From the NCBI GenBank assembly GCA_024681565.1, contig JAILAO010000045.1, forward strand, positions 1 to 32,344: a DNA stretch of 32,344 nt. Reading direction: 5' to 3'. The notes below the pieces were generated by a model, which did not search any database, was not told where the DNA came from, and worked only from the letters and a program-made list of their open reading frames with translations. Numbering within the stretch: position 1 is the first letter of the stretch; the number at the start of each line of letters is the position of its first letter. Shown here piece by piece: positions 23,330 through 32,009 of this stretch. The position numbers and the translations under genes were made by a program. This stretch comes from Bacteroidales bacterium (GTDB lineage Bacteria; Bacteroidota; Bacteroidia; Bacteroidales; UBA932).

Positions 23330-23767
23330 TCAACGGAGATCGGTCACGACCCAGGAATCATCCAGGGAAGCCGTATCGAAACGGAACCCGGACAGGTCCT
23401 CCTGCATCGGGGAATAGGCAACTCCGGACAGTTTCAGCTCCGTCAGGGACTCCTGCCACGCCAGCAGGTCTTCCAGACCTTCGGCCGGCTCGATATAGAC
23501 TTCTTTGGACTTGGGGTCCACGGTCCAGCGCGTCGTACCGTCATTGTAGATCTCCATGCCGTTGCCTTCGGCACGGTAACAGCTTCCCTGGATGGTCAGG
23601 ACACCGGTCAGATGCACCGGCGTATCCTGCGTGAAGACACAGTCATAGTGCAGCGTGATCCGGTCCGTGGCCAGGTGGGACGCAATCTCGGCGATCTGTT
23701 GCTGCTGGGCCGATACGGCCAGGGGCAGCAACAGGGCCAGCAGCGGAATGAGCCATCTTTTCATCAT
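23330..23767 (-). CDS. LolA-like periplasmic protein (outer-membrane lipoprotein carrier-like)
   Basis: A 145-residue exported protein with signal peptide MMKRWLIPLLALLLPLAVSA and a short beta-rich core that resembles LolA-like folds: the stretch YRAEGNGMEIYNDGTTRWTV with DPKSKEVYIE fits the LolA pattern of a strand, then a Y.DG.T.W..D motif. At 145 residues it is shorter than typical LolA (about 200), so the call is tentative. It overlaps the end of addA (ATATGATGA) with two possible Met starts, 23767 and 23764. In many Bacteroidota and proteobacteria lolA lies next to ftsK. Here ftsK is the neighbour but on the opposite strand. Confidence 0.62.
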   Translation of the reverse strand: MMKRWLIPLLALLLPLAVSAQQQQIAEIASHLATDRITLHYDCVFTQDTPVHLTGVLTIQGSCYRAEGNGMEIYNDGTTRWTVDPKSKEVYIEPAEGLEDLLAWQESLTELKLSGVAYSPMQEDLSGFRFDTASLDDSWVVTDLR

Positions 23768-26583
23768 ATGCTTTCTTCTTGAAAAAACAATGCCACGGAA
23801 TCATCCGGGTCCGTCCGGTCTTCTTCGACATACCAGAGCCTGGCCTCAGCCACCTCATAGCCGAGCGAACGGTACAGACGCACATAGCGGCGCAGCTGAT
23901 ATCGGTAGCCCTCCTCCTCGTGACCGAACTTGAAATCCAGGATCGTCGCGCGGCGGCCGTCCACGATGACGCGGTCGGGACGGGACTCGGAGCCGTCGGC
24001 CCCCAGGACCGTCCGTTCGTTGTAGATCCGCAGTTGCGGACCGGGGGCCTCCGGGAACCAGTCCGGATGCGCGGCGATCCGGCTGCGCAGCATCTGCCGG
24101 GCCTGTTCGCCCTGCCGGGCATCCAGCTGTCCGTCACGGACGGCGGCATCCACGGCGGCATCCAGGTCGGAAGGCACCCTGACCTTGGACAGGATGTCGT
24201 GGAGGACGATGCCGCGCAGGCGCGGCGAGGCGTCCGCGCCGACCTCCCCTTCTGTCCCGAAGAAATCGTCCGCCTCCCGGGACGGGACCAGTCGTCCGTC
24301 AAGCGCCACGGAAGGGTACTCCGCCGGGAAGTCCGACTCCGCCGCAGCCGATTTGCGCTCCAGCCGGCTGAAATCATAGGGGCTGCCGGTCCGGAACTCC
24401 TCCACCCCGCCCAGGAAGGCATAGAGGATCTCCGAGAAGTTGCCATATTCCGGACGGCCCTTCGCCACGGACTCCCGGCATTTCTTCGAGGGCGGCTTCG
24501 CAATGACATGCAGCCACTTCCCCGCCCGGGTCAGCGCCACATAGAAAAGGTTGATGTTGTCCACCAGCTGCTGGCGCCGTTCGCGTCGGACCGATCCGTC
24601 GAACAGGCTCGCCTCGGCGAGAGAGCCCAGACTGACCGGATAGATTCCGGCGACCTCCGGACTGAAAGGCGTCCCGTCCGTCTCCAGGCGGCTCCAATGC
24701 ACGCCGGATTTGTAAAGGTCGACCTTTTCGGCAAAAGGGAAAATGACATAGGGGAACTCGAGTCCCTTGGATTTGTGGATGGTCAGGATCCGTACGGAAG
24801 CCGTATTCTCGGGCGAGCCGATATAGAAATCATTCTCCTCCCAATGCCGGAGGAAATAACGCAGATTGTTGCCGTTGGCCTGCACCCAGTTCTGAAGTTC
24901 ATCCATAAAAGCCTGGACGAACAGGATCTGCCCGTCGAGACATTTCGGATCGGCGGTAAGCATCTCGCGGATCAGGCCCTCGCAGAAATCCACCAGCGAA
25001 TGATACTCCGCCGGAAAAGTCAGGGACATCGAATCCGCCAGGTAACGGCCTATCCTGTCGTCGGGATTCTCGTAGCAGCTCAGCAGGGACACCAGACGCC
25101 GGACTGCGGGCGAAGATTTGAGATGGAGCGAATCATCGGAGATAACCGGGATGCGGTTCCCGATCAGGTAGGAAGCGATGGCCGCCCCTTCCTTCTTGTT
25201 TCGCACAAGCACGGCGATATCACCCCACTGCGCTTGCGCGGCACGGGCCTCCCGGACCGACGCCAGCACGGCGGACAGCTGGTCCTCGCAGAAGGAAACG
25301 TGCACGGCTCCGGGCTGCGGATCTTTTTTCATCACCTTCTGCACGACGTCGGCATAGATCTCCTGCAGGCCGAGCAGGCCGGCGGCATAGGAGAAGAAGC
25401 CGCCGTTGAAACCGACCACCGTCCGGGCACTCCGCCAATTGCCTTCCATGGGCTCCACCCGGGCCTGCGGGAAGGTCCGTTCCACCTCGCTGCCCAGCAG
25501 TTCCCAGTCCGAATCGCGGAAACGGTAGATGCTTTGCTTGACGTCGCCCACCACCAGGCTGCCGCCCGTCTTGGACTCGCTCTCCCGGAGCAGGGGCAGG
25601 AAATTCTCCCACTGGATGTGCGAAGTGTCCTGGAACTCGTCGAGCAGGAAATGGTCGTAGCGGACGCCCAGTTTCTCATAGACGAAGGGCGCGTCGGAGC
25701 CGGCGATGATGTCCCGCAGAAGGGTGTTGGACTCATCCAGGCACAGTACGTTCTTTTCGGTGGCCAGGGCTTTGAAGGCCGGATAGAACTCGCCGGCCAG
25801 CCCCAGGCGGAACAGCAGGCCGTCCAGCAGGAAGGCGGTGCAATAGGTCCGGTAGCGCCCGTCGAACAGGTCAGACAGGGCCTCGGAAGCCTTGAGCGCC
25901 CGCTTGCCGGGCATCTTGATCAGCTCTCCGGGCCTGACTTCCACCCCGAGGGCCTCCGCCCGTTTGCTGAAATCAGCAATCACGGTGCGGCATTCACTCC
26001 GGATCGTTTTCAGCCGTTCTTTCGAAAACGCTTCCTCCCCCGACAGCTGATAGCGCTCGGACATTTGCCGGAACTCTTCGTTCTTCAACAGTTTGCCGAT
26101 CTCCAGCAGGCCTTCGTCCACACGGTAGCGACGGCCCTGCTCCAACGTATCCGCCAGGCTGGAACGGATCCAGTCCAGCAGTTCCCGATCGTCCTCGGTC
26201 AGGGAATCCAGGATACGGTCCATCGTCTCGGCGATGAGCGAATCCTTGTCCAGCTCGACCTGATAGTCGGCGAACTGGCCGATCTCCCGGGAGAAAGCCT
26301 TCAGGGTCTGCTGGAAGAACCTGTCGATGGTGCTGACGGAGAAAGCCCCGTAATCATGCAGCAGATCCGTGAGCAGGACCTGCGCCCCGGGGTCGGTCTG
26401 CGCCAGTGCGGAAAGATCGCGCAGGATCCTTTCCTTCATCTCGGCCGTCGCCTTGTTGGTGAAGGTCACCGCCAGGATATGGCGGTAAGGATGCGGCTCG
26501 CGGCTGGCAAGCAGCAGATCGATATAGGTCTTGGAAAGCTGGTAGGTCTTGCCCGAACCGGCACTGGCTTTGAGAATCTTCAT
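23764..26583 (-). CDS. addA: UvrD/REP helicase with C-terminal nuclease domain, AddA-like
   Basis: The helicase-nuclease subunit of an AddAB-type complex, which processes double-strand DNA ends for recombination. Helicase motifs in the 939-residue protein are Walker A ASAGSGKTYQLS (about 6-17), Ia VTFTNKATAEMKERI, II FLLDEFQDTSHIQW, III VVGDVKQSIYRFRDSDWE, IV NWRSARTVV, V RILTIHKSKGLEFPYVIFPF and VI FYVALTRAGKWLHVIA. The C-terminal 90 residues have the PD-(D/E)XK-type nuclease signature, DGRRATILDFKFG, then YQLRRYVRLYRSLGYE. It starts with an ATGA overlap with addB. The unit is better called AddAB-like than RecBCD because there are two large subunits and no RecC- or RecD-like gene. Crossover-site (chi) recognition is unknown. 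Confidence 0.87.
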   Translation of the reverse strand: MKILKASAGSGKTYQLSKTYIDLLLASREPHPYRHILAVTFTNKATAEMKERILRDLSALAQTDPGAQVLLTDLLHDYGAFSVSTIDRFFQQTLKAFSREIGQFADYQVELDKDSLIAETMDRILDSLTEDDRELLDWIRSSLADTLEQGRRYRVDEGLLEIGKLLKNEEFRQMSERYQLSGEEAFSKERLKTIRSECRTVIADFSKRAEALGVEVRPGELIKMPGKRALKASEALSDLFDGRYRTYCTAFLLDGLLFRLGLAGEFYPAFKALATEKNVLCLDESNTLLRDIIAGSDAPFVYEKLGVRYDHFLLDEFQDTSHIQWENFLPLLRESESKTGGSLVVGDVKQSIYRFRDSDWELLGSEVERTFPQARVEPMEGNWRSARTVVGFNGGFFSYAAGLLGLQEIYADVVQKVMKKDPQPGAVHVSFCEDQLSAVLASVREARAAQAQWGDIAVLVRNKKEGAAIASYLIGNRIPVISDDSLHLKSSPAVRRLVSLLSCYENPDDRIGRYLADSMSLTFPAEYHSLVDFCEGLIREMLTADPKCLDGQILFVQAFMDELQNWVQANGNNLRYFLRHWEENDFYIGSPENTASVRILTIHKSKGLEFPYVIFPFAEKVDLYKSGVHWSRLETDGTPFSPEVAGIYPVSLGSLAEASLFDGSVRRERRQQLVDNINLFYVALTRAGKWLHVIAKPPSKKCRESVAKGRPEYGNFSEILYAFLGGVEEFRTGSPYDFSRLERKSAAAESDFPAEYPSVALDGRLVPSREADDFFGTEGEVGADASPRLRGIVLHDILSKVRVPSDLDAAVDAAVRDGQLDARQGEQARQMLRSRIAAHPDWFPEAPGPQLRIYNERTVLGADGSESRPDRVIVDGRRATILDFKFGHEEEGYRYQLRRYVRLYRSLGYEVAEARLWYVEEDRTDPDDSVALFFQEESI

Positions 26584-29408
26584 CGTCCGCAGATACTTTT
26601 GAAATCACACCATTCACAAGCCCGGACATCCCCCGTCCGCCGGAAAGGAACGGAGAGGTCGGCGATCTCGGAGAGCAGGCCGGAGACACGCTCCTCCATC
26701 AAACGGAGGAAACGGTCATTGAGCGCGACGTTTTCCACGCTGTGTACGAACAGCCGGGAAGTCTGATAGATCGAATTGACGATGCGCTGCCCCTGCAGGG
26801 CTTCGTCACCGGCAACGAAACGGTCGTAAAGATAGAGCTGCAAGGCAATCTTGGGCCGTTTCTGGTTGTCCGGACCGAAGAGTCTGTCCACCACCTCATC
26901 GGCATTCTCCTCCGTGATCAGGAAGTCTTCATCCGTCACCTTGCCGGTCTTGTAATCCACCACGCGGACCTCACCGGGCACCAGACTGTCCAGCCGGTCG
27001 ATGTAACCGATGAAACGGAACCCGCCGATCTCCGCCCTCCGGTCTATCTCGAGCCCGTAGATGCGGAAATAGTCCCGGCCGGATCCTGTGAGCAGTTCCA
27101 GGTCGCGCTGCACGGCTTTGCGCACATAGCTGCAGACCAGGTCTTCAAAAATGATATTGCGCCCCGTCACCTCGAAAGCGTTCAGGAACTTCAGGATGCG
27201 GGCGCGCACCTTTTCCTGGATCAGCGAGCCTTTCAGGACGGTCTGCAGCCATTCCCGGGAAACCTTCCGGTCCGGCCGGTCATAGAGTTCCTGCATCGTC
27301 TCATGGAAGACATTGCCGATGTCGTTCGCTTCCAGCGTTTCCGCGACTTCGCCCTGCTCCTTGAGGCCGCACACGCTGCTGTAGTAAAACTTCACCGGAC
27401 AGGTCAGATAATTCTGCAGTGCGGAAGCCGAAAGGTATTTCTCCCGGAGGATATCCAGGTGTTCCTGCGTCTTTTCGACCGGGCCTTCTTCTGCGGTCTG
27501 ACCGATCTCCGCCCGCAGGACATACCGGTGGACGGGAACGCCGAAATGCAATTCCAGCTGTTTGATATAGCGGCTCTCTTCGCCGCCCTTGATGCCTTCG
27601 GTCCGGGAGTCGAAGAGCAGCCAGACCTGGCTGGCCCGCTGGATCATCCGATAGAAATAATAGGCCCAGACCGCATCCTGATACTCATAGGTGGGCAGTC
27701 CGAAACCGCGGCGGAGTTCCGCCGGAACGAACGAAGCCGACACGCTGCGACGGGGGAAAATCCCTTCGTTGCAGCTCAACAGGATGATATGGTCGAAATC
27801 CAGGGCACGCGTCTCCAGCGGCCCCATGACCTGCAGGCCCTTGAGCGGTTCACCGCGGAAAGGGACCGAAGCCGCACCGAGCAGCTTGGACAGCAGGCGG
27901 AAATAGGTGGCGGGCAGGATCTGCAGGTCATAATTGCGCAGACGGCCGACCGCCAGATAGTACGCACGGACGAAATCGAGTTCCAGCGCCATGTCGGGCA
28001 TGTCCCGGAGCGCCGTCCCCAGATGGCCCAGCAAAGCGGCCTGATAGTCTTCCAGGGCCCGGACAGCCGCAGCATCCCGCTCACCGGGCGCGCGCACGAC
28101 TGCCTGGAAGATCCAGTCGAACACCGGCAGCCCGGACAGATCCTCCCGGGGGATATAATAACGGGCCTGCTTGCGGACGGCAGCCGCTTTTGCGAGGCCT
28201 TCCTCCCCCGCCAGGGCCTTGAAGATACTGTTGGAGAAGATGGACCACACCTGCCTGTGGTAGAAGTACCATTGCCCGTCCTTTTCACGCAGGTGCATCT
28301 GCAGGGCGGCGACATCGTCCATCAGGGCGCTCAGGGCGCTGCCGCCCATCGGATAGCCCATCGTCACGTTGATGTCCCGGATACGTTCGGGCAGGGAGTT
28401 CATGACCGGGATCAGCATGTTTTCGTCCGGCAGGACGACCGCCGTCTCGATGCCTCCCGCCCCCAGCCTGTCCAGAATGGCAGGGATCTGCTTGGCCTGT
28501 CCGACGGCGGAAGGGACGCTGAGCACGTGGATCTCCGGGACGGGCAGGCCGTCCGGATCGGGATCGAAGGCCTGGGGGAATTCCAGGACATTTTCCGACA
28601 GGAACCTGGAGGATTTGTTGTGCCTGTCCCGTATCCAGTCGCTGCTGTAGTCCCAGCTGAATTCCGCCAGCCGCGCGTCGCGCAGGCGGCGCATCAGCAG
28701 CTTCTCACACTCGTTCAGGGCATTGAGTCCCACGAAGACGAACTTCTGCACACCGCCGAAACGATCCTGCAGCAGGTCCACGGCCGGCGTCTCCTGCAAC
28801 CGGTCCGCCAGCATGCGGTACACCTGTCCTTCGTAGGCCAGGCCCTTTTCACGGAGGGAAGCATTGAAATTCCGGTACAGCGGGAGCAGGATGTCCCAGA
28901 TGCGGCGGAATTCTTCCTTGTATTTGCCGCCGGTCTTGAAGTGCGAAAGGAACTGGCGGATGGCCGCCACCTGCCCTTCTTCGAGGTATTCAAAACCGTC
29001 CTGCAGCGCACGGAAATCGGCGATGTTCGTGAAAAGTTTCTCCGGATCGACCCGATACTTGTCCACGTCGTTGAAATCCGCAAGCAGCACGCCGCCCCAG
29101 AAGATGAAATCATCCAAGGGCTCCGCCGTCGCGCCGGAAGCCTCGTAGAGCGGTTTGTAACAGTCGTAAAGGGTCAGCAGCAGGTGGACCTGGTCCGTCT
29201 GGGTCCGGACACCGGCAAGCTCATAGAAGAAGTCGTTCATCGTGAACAGCTCCGGAGCGATCGCCGGCTGCGCGGCCCGGGCAGCACAGGATCCCAGATA
29301 CTTGCGGAAAAAGGCCAGGGCACGGCGGTTGGGAAAGACAAAGCAGCACCGCTCTGTCTCTCCCTGGGCAAAATAATGCCGGGCGACCTGGTCGAGGAAC
29401 GGAGTCAT
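26580..29408 (-). CDS. addB: PD-(D/E)XK nuclease family protein, AddB-like
   Basis: A 942-residue partner of the AddA-like helicase. The N-terminus resembles a helicase fold that has lost function: CFVFPNRRALAFFRKYL in place of a Walker A, no GKT. The C-terminal nuclease domain is intact: FRFIGYIDRLDSL, then the catalytic VRVVDYKTGKV, then LQLYLYDRF. Cysteines fitting the AddB-type Fe-S cluster are LTCPVKFYY and the final CEWCDFKSICGR. The complex thus seems to have two nuclease domains. It starts with ATG at 29408, 3 bases after the stop of the peptidase gene, and ends with the ATGA of addA. I call it AddB by analogy. Sequence similarity to characterised AddB is low in the Bacteroidota forms. 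Confidence 0.83.
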   Translation of the reverse strand: MTPFLDQVARHYFAQGETERCCFVFPNRRALAFFRKYLGSCAARAAQPAIAPELFTMNDFFYELAGVRTQTDQVHLLLTLYDCYKPLYEASGATAEPLDDFIFWGGVLLADFNDVDKYRVDPEKLFTNIADFRALQDGFEYLEEGQVAAIRQFLSHFKTGGKYKEEFRRIWDILLPLYRNFNASLREKGLAYEGQVYRMLADRLQETPAVDLLQDRFGGVQKFVFVGLNALNECEKLLMRRLRDARLAEFSWDYSSDWIRDRHNKSSRFLSENVLEFPQAFDPDPDGLPVPEIHVLSVPSAVGQAKQIPAILDRLGAGGIETAVVLPDENMLIPVMNSLPERIRDINVTMGYPMGGSALSALMDDVAALQMHLREKDGQWYFYHRQVWSIFSNSIFKALAGEEGLAKAAAVRKQARYYIPREDLSGLPVFDWIFQAVVRAPGERDAAAVRALEDYQAALLGHLGTALRDMPDMALELDFVRAYYLAVGRLRNYDLQILPATYFRLLSKLLGAASVPFRGEPLKGLQVMGPLETRALDFDHIILLSCNEGIFPRRSVSASFVPAELRRGFGLPTYEYQDAVWAYYFYRMIQRASQVWLLFDSRTEGIKGGEESRYIKQLELHFGVPVHRYVLRAEIGQTAEEGPVEKTQEHLDILREKYLSASALQNYLTCPVKFYYSSVCGLKEQGEVAETLEANDIGNVFHETMQELYDRPDRKVSREWLQTVLKGSLIQEKVRARILKFLNAFEVTGRNIIFEDLVCSYVRKAVQRDLELLTGSGRDYFRIYGLEIDRRAEIGGFRFIGYIDRLDSLVPGEVRVVDYKTGKVTDEDFLITEENADEVVDRLFGPDNQKRPKIALQLYLYDRFVAGDEALQGQRIVNSIYQTSRLFVHSVENVALNDRFLRLMEERVSGLLSEIADLSVPFRRTGDVRACEWCDFKSICGR

Positions 29409-29411
29409 CCG

Positions 29412-30782
29412 TTACTCCTCCCCGAGGAACATCGGATCCCAGGCAGGGAGCATGACCGGCTGCTGGTCCAGCATCTTCAGCACGTCGGCGGGGACGAACT
29501 GCTTCTCCACCACGAGCCGGAACATGTACTCATTGAACCATTCGTCGGTCATGATGATGTTGCCCTGGTAGCCGGAAGTGGCTCCCCAGCTGTTCTCCAC
29601 CATCCATTTCGACGGCCTGCCGTCCTTGAGGTCCACGGCAATGAGGGTCATCGCATGAGAAGATCCGCTCGCGTGGGTCATCACGCGTTCGCGCTTGTCC
29701 ATCGACAGGTCGACCCCCAGGAGGGACTCATAGTCGAAGTTCCGCAGGTCGGCCACGCCTTTGGCGCGGTCGAGGAACTTCCCGACGTCACAGGAGAAAT
29801 ACATCGCCTTGTTGGCTTTGATGGACGCGATGGCCATCTCCTTGATGCGTTCGATGGGGAGGTTGACATAGAGCCAGTTCTGTCCGTCATAGAGATGGCG
29901 GTCATACTGGATCTCATAGACCTTGCCGTACTCGCGGCAGGGGTCGTTCATCAGCATCACATAGTTGTGCTCCAGGTCATAACCCAACAGTTCCTGGTAG
30001 AAAGCCTGCGGGGTATAGGTCCTGCCTTTCCAGCTGAACTCCGTGGGGGGTACGCCCAGGCAGAGGGCCAGGACATGATAGACATCCTTGAGCATCTCCG
30101 TCTTCTGTTTCTCCAGGTAGGCCGGCAGGTCCCTGGCCTTCACGCCGGCAGGCGTCTGACGGAGCTTGAGTCCATCGCGGCGGAGCAGGGTCCTGAGCTG
30201 GGTGGCCATCGCGGAGGTGCTGTTGGCCGAAAGGGTCTCGGGCATCACGCCAGCAGGGACCACGCCGTATTTCGTCACCAGGTTCGCCACGCCGGTGAAG
30301 GTGCCGCCGTCGCTGATCGGGTTGCTGAACAGCCAGTCCACCTCACGGTCGTCGAAGGCCTTGTCGCGGGTGTCGATGACGGCCTGCAGGAAGAGGTTGG
30401 CCTTTTCGAGCTGGTCGTAGAAGAAGTTGTAATTCTGGGAAAAACGGAAATCCCCCAGGCCGTGCCTGTCAGCCGCAGCGGCGCGCAGGACGTTGAGCCC
30501 GGTGAACAGCCAGCAGCGGCCGGAAGACTTCTGGTCGGTGATGCCCCAGGTCTTGACCCGGTCCGTAAACTCCGTATCGATCATCGCGGCGTTCTCGGCG
30601 TTGGCGGCCAGGACGGTGATGGATGCGGCATTGAGGGCATTGCGGAGCGCTTTGTCGGAGGCATTGCCTTCATATCCGGTCCGGATCTCGGAAAGCATCT
30701 CCGGAGTGATACTGCCCTTGGGCTGGGCGGTGGCGCCGATGCAGAGAAGCGCCAGCGTAAGGAGGGTAAGCGATTTCTTCAT
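29412..30782 (-). CDS. Exported C1B-family cysteine peptidase (bleomycin hydrolase/PepC-like)
   Basis: A 456-residue papain-like aminopeptidase. The catalytic Cys is in DQKSSGRCWLFTGLN (about residue 90), His in SSHAMTLIAVD (about 375) and Asn in MVENSWGAT (about 397), the standard bleomycin hydrolase triad. The N-terminus MKKSLTLLTLALLCIGATA is a signal peptide, so it is exported, unlike the cytosolic lactococcal and mammalian relatives. It may degrade peptides in the periplasm or be surface-associated. The gene follows alr by 11 bases and precedes addB by 3 bases, so it is inside the alr-to-addA operon. The link to the cell wall or to repair is unclear. Confidence 0.9.
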   Translation of the reverse strand: MKKSLTLLTLALLCIGATAQPKGSITPEMLSEIRTGYEGNASDKALRNALNAASITVLAANAENAAMIDTEFTDRVKTWGITDQKSSGRCWLFTGLNVLRAAAADRHGLGDFRFSQNYNFFYDQLEKANLFLQAVIDTRDKAFDDREVDWLFSNPISDGGTFTGVANLVTKYGVVPAGVMPETLSANSTSAMATQLRTLLRRDGLKLRQTPAGVKARDLPAYLEKQKTEMLKDVYHVLALCLGVPPTEFSWKGRTYTPQAFYQELLGYDLEHNYVMLMNDPCREYGKVYEIQYDRHLYDGQNWLYVNLPIERIKEMAIASIKANKAMYFSCDVGKFLDRAKGVADLRNFDYESLLGVDLSMDKRERVMTHASGSSHAMTLIAVDLKDGRPSKWMVENSWGATSGYQGNIIMTDEWFNEYMFRLVVEKQFVPADVLKMLDQQPVMLPAWDPMFLGEE

Positions 30783-30793
30783 ATTGCGTAGTG

Positions 30794-31909
30794 TTATTTG
30801 CGCAGGATGATCCGCTCGATGCGCCGGGGCACCGAGGTCAGGATTTCATATGGAATGGTTCCGAGGATGGCGGCCAGTTCCCCGACCGTCGGGTCTTCGC
30901 CGAAGATGGTCACGGTGTCGCCGACCTGCACGGGGATGCCCGTAACGTCGATCATGCACATGTCCATGCAGATGTTGCCGATGGTGGGTGCACGGTGTCC
31001 GTTGATGCTGAACGAAGCGGCCCCGCAGCCGAAGTGGCGGTCCAGACCGTCGGCATAGCCCACCGGGATGGTCGCGATGACCGTGCCGGACGGGGCGACA
31101 TGGCCGTGCCGGCCATAGCCGATGGTGCCGTCCCGGGGTCCCAGGGTCTTGACCTGCAGGACCTTGACTTTCAAGGATGCGACCGGGGCGAGATGCACGT
31201 CCGGCAGGGCGCTGATGCCATAGATCCCGATGCCCAGCCGTACCATATCGTGCTGGTACTGCGGGAAACGTTCGATGCCGGCAGAATTGAGCACATGCCA
31301 CATCGGTTTGTATCCCAGGGTGTCCGTGACAGCTCCGGCATTCGCCTCGAACAGAGCGATCTGTCCCAGGGTGAATTCATCCTCGGCCGGGTCTTCCGCA
31401 GCGGCAAGGTGCGAATAGATGCTCTTGACCCGTACCTCATCGTGCTGCCGGAGGAAATCCAGCAGGGCCGGCAGTTCGCCGGTCATGAAGCCGAGGCGGT
31501 GCATGCCCGTGTCGAGTTTGATGTGGATGGGGAAATCCTTGATCCCCCGCCCCCGCAATTCTGCACACAGGGCCGCCAGCGTATCGAGGTTGGGGATACC
31601 CGGTTCCAGGCGGTATTCGATCATCTCCGGGAAGAAGTCCGTCCCGGAAGTCAGGACCAGGATCGGCAGGGAGATACCGCTGCGGCGCAGCTCGACACCT
31701 TCGACCGGCAGGGCCACGGCCAGATAATCCGCTCCCTCACGCTGCATCATCGTGGCAAACTCCACGGCCCCGTGGCCGTAGGCGTTGGCCTTGACAAGCA
31801 CCAGCAGCTTCGTGGACGGCTTCAGCCGTCCGCGGAAATACCGGTAGTTGCTCCTGCAGGCGGGCAGGTGCAGCTCCAACCGTGAAAAGTCATTTTCCCC
31901 TTTGGACAT
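30794..31909 (-). CDS. alr: Alanine racemase (stand-alone)
   Basis: Converts L-Ala to D-Ala for peptidoglycan, with pyridoxal phosphate. The 371-residue enzyme has the PLP Lys in LVLVKANAYGHGA (Lys near residue 40), the substrate-side Tyr in GTIGYGRHGH (near 263), and the motifs IKLDTGMHRLGF, MVRLGIGIYG, IPVGYADGLDR and ICMDMCMIDVT. Stand-alone Alr is notable because many Bacteroidales carry MurF-Alr fusions. A second murF-linked copy elsewhere cannot be excluded. The ATG at 31909 lies only 8 bases after a TATATTTG box, so the predicted leader is a few bases. It is the first gene of the long minus-strand run. Confidence 0.94.
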   Translation of the reverse strand: MSKGENDFSRLELHLPACRSNYRYFRGRLKPSTKLLVLVKANAYGHGAVEFATMMQREGADYLAVALPVEGVELRRSGISLPILVLTSGTDFFPEMIEYRLEPGIPNLDTLAALCAELRGRGIKDFPIHIKLDTGMHRLGFMTGELPALLDFLRQHDEVRVKSIYSHLAAAEDPAEDEFTLGQIALFEANAGAVTDTLGYKPMWHVLNSAGIERFPQYQHDMVRLGIGIYGISALPDVHLAPVASLKVKVLQVKTLGPRDGTIGYGRHGHVAPSGTVIATIPVGYADGLDRHFGCGAASFSINGHRAPTIGNICMDMCMIDVTGIPVQVGDTVTIFGEDPTVGELAAILGTIPYEILTSVPRRIERIILRK

Positions 31910-31917
31910 ACAATTTA

Positions 31918-31925
31918 CAAATATA
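31918..31925 (-). promoter_or_regulatory. -7 box of the alr operon, unusually close to the start
   Basis: Minus strand TATATTTG fits TAnnTTTG. Placing the transcription start 4 bases after its G gives 31914, five bases before the ATG at 31909. No TTTG at the -33 position. Confidence 0.55.
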
Positions 31926-31957
31926 CGATTTTTTCCGCTTGGCTGTACTGGTTAATA

Positions 31958-31992
31958 CAAAGACGCCGGACTGAAATAGTCCGGCGTCTTTG
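31958..31992 (-). terminator. Perfect hairpin terminator after rpmH
   Basis: CAAAGACGCCGGACT (31958-31972) pairs perfectly with AGTCCGGCGTCTTTG (31978-31992) through GAAAT. The stem ends in AAA/TTT, so the U-tract is short in both directions (TTTGTATT on the minus strand). It lies downstream of rpmH, between rpmH and the alr promoter, and serves rpmH. Confidence 0.8.
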
Positions 31993-32009
31993 TTCCTGGA
32001 AACGGCTGA

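Noticed and set aside
23779-26766. 995-codon plus-strand frame opposite addA
   Set aside because: Antisense shadow of a helicase with all seven motifs. Same GC-driven reason.
23764-29408. A defence system (for example a Cas4- or helicase-nuclease-based island)
   Set aside because: The pair is better explained as AddAB-type recombination genes within a housekeeping operon. No mobile-element marks, toxin or restriction gene nearby.
26742-30791. 1349-codon plus-strand open frame opposite addB and the peptidase gene
   Set aside because: It is antisense to two well-supported genes with intact catalytic motifs. High GC at third codon positions leaves few stops on the opposite strand. Its translation shows no domain.
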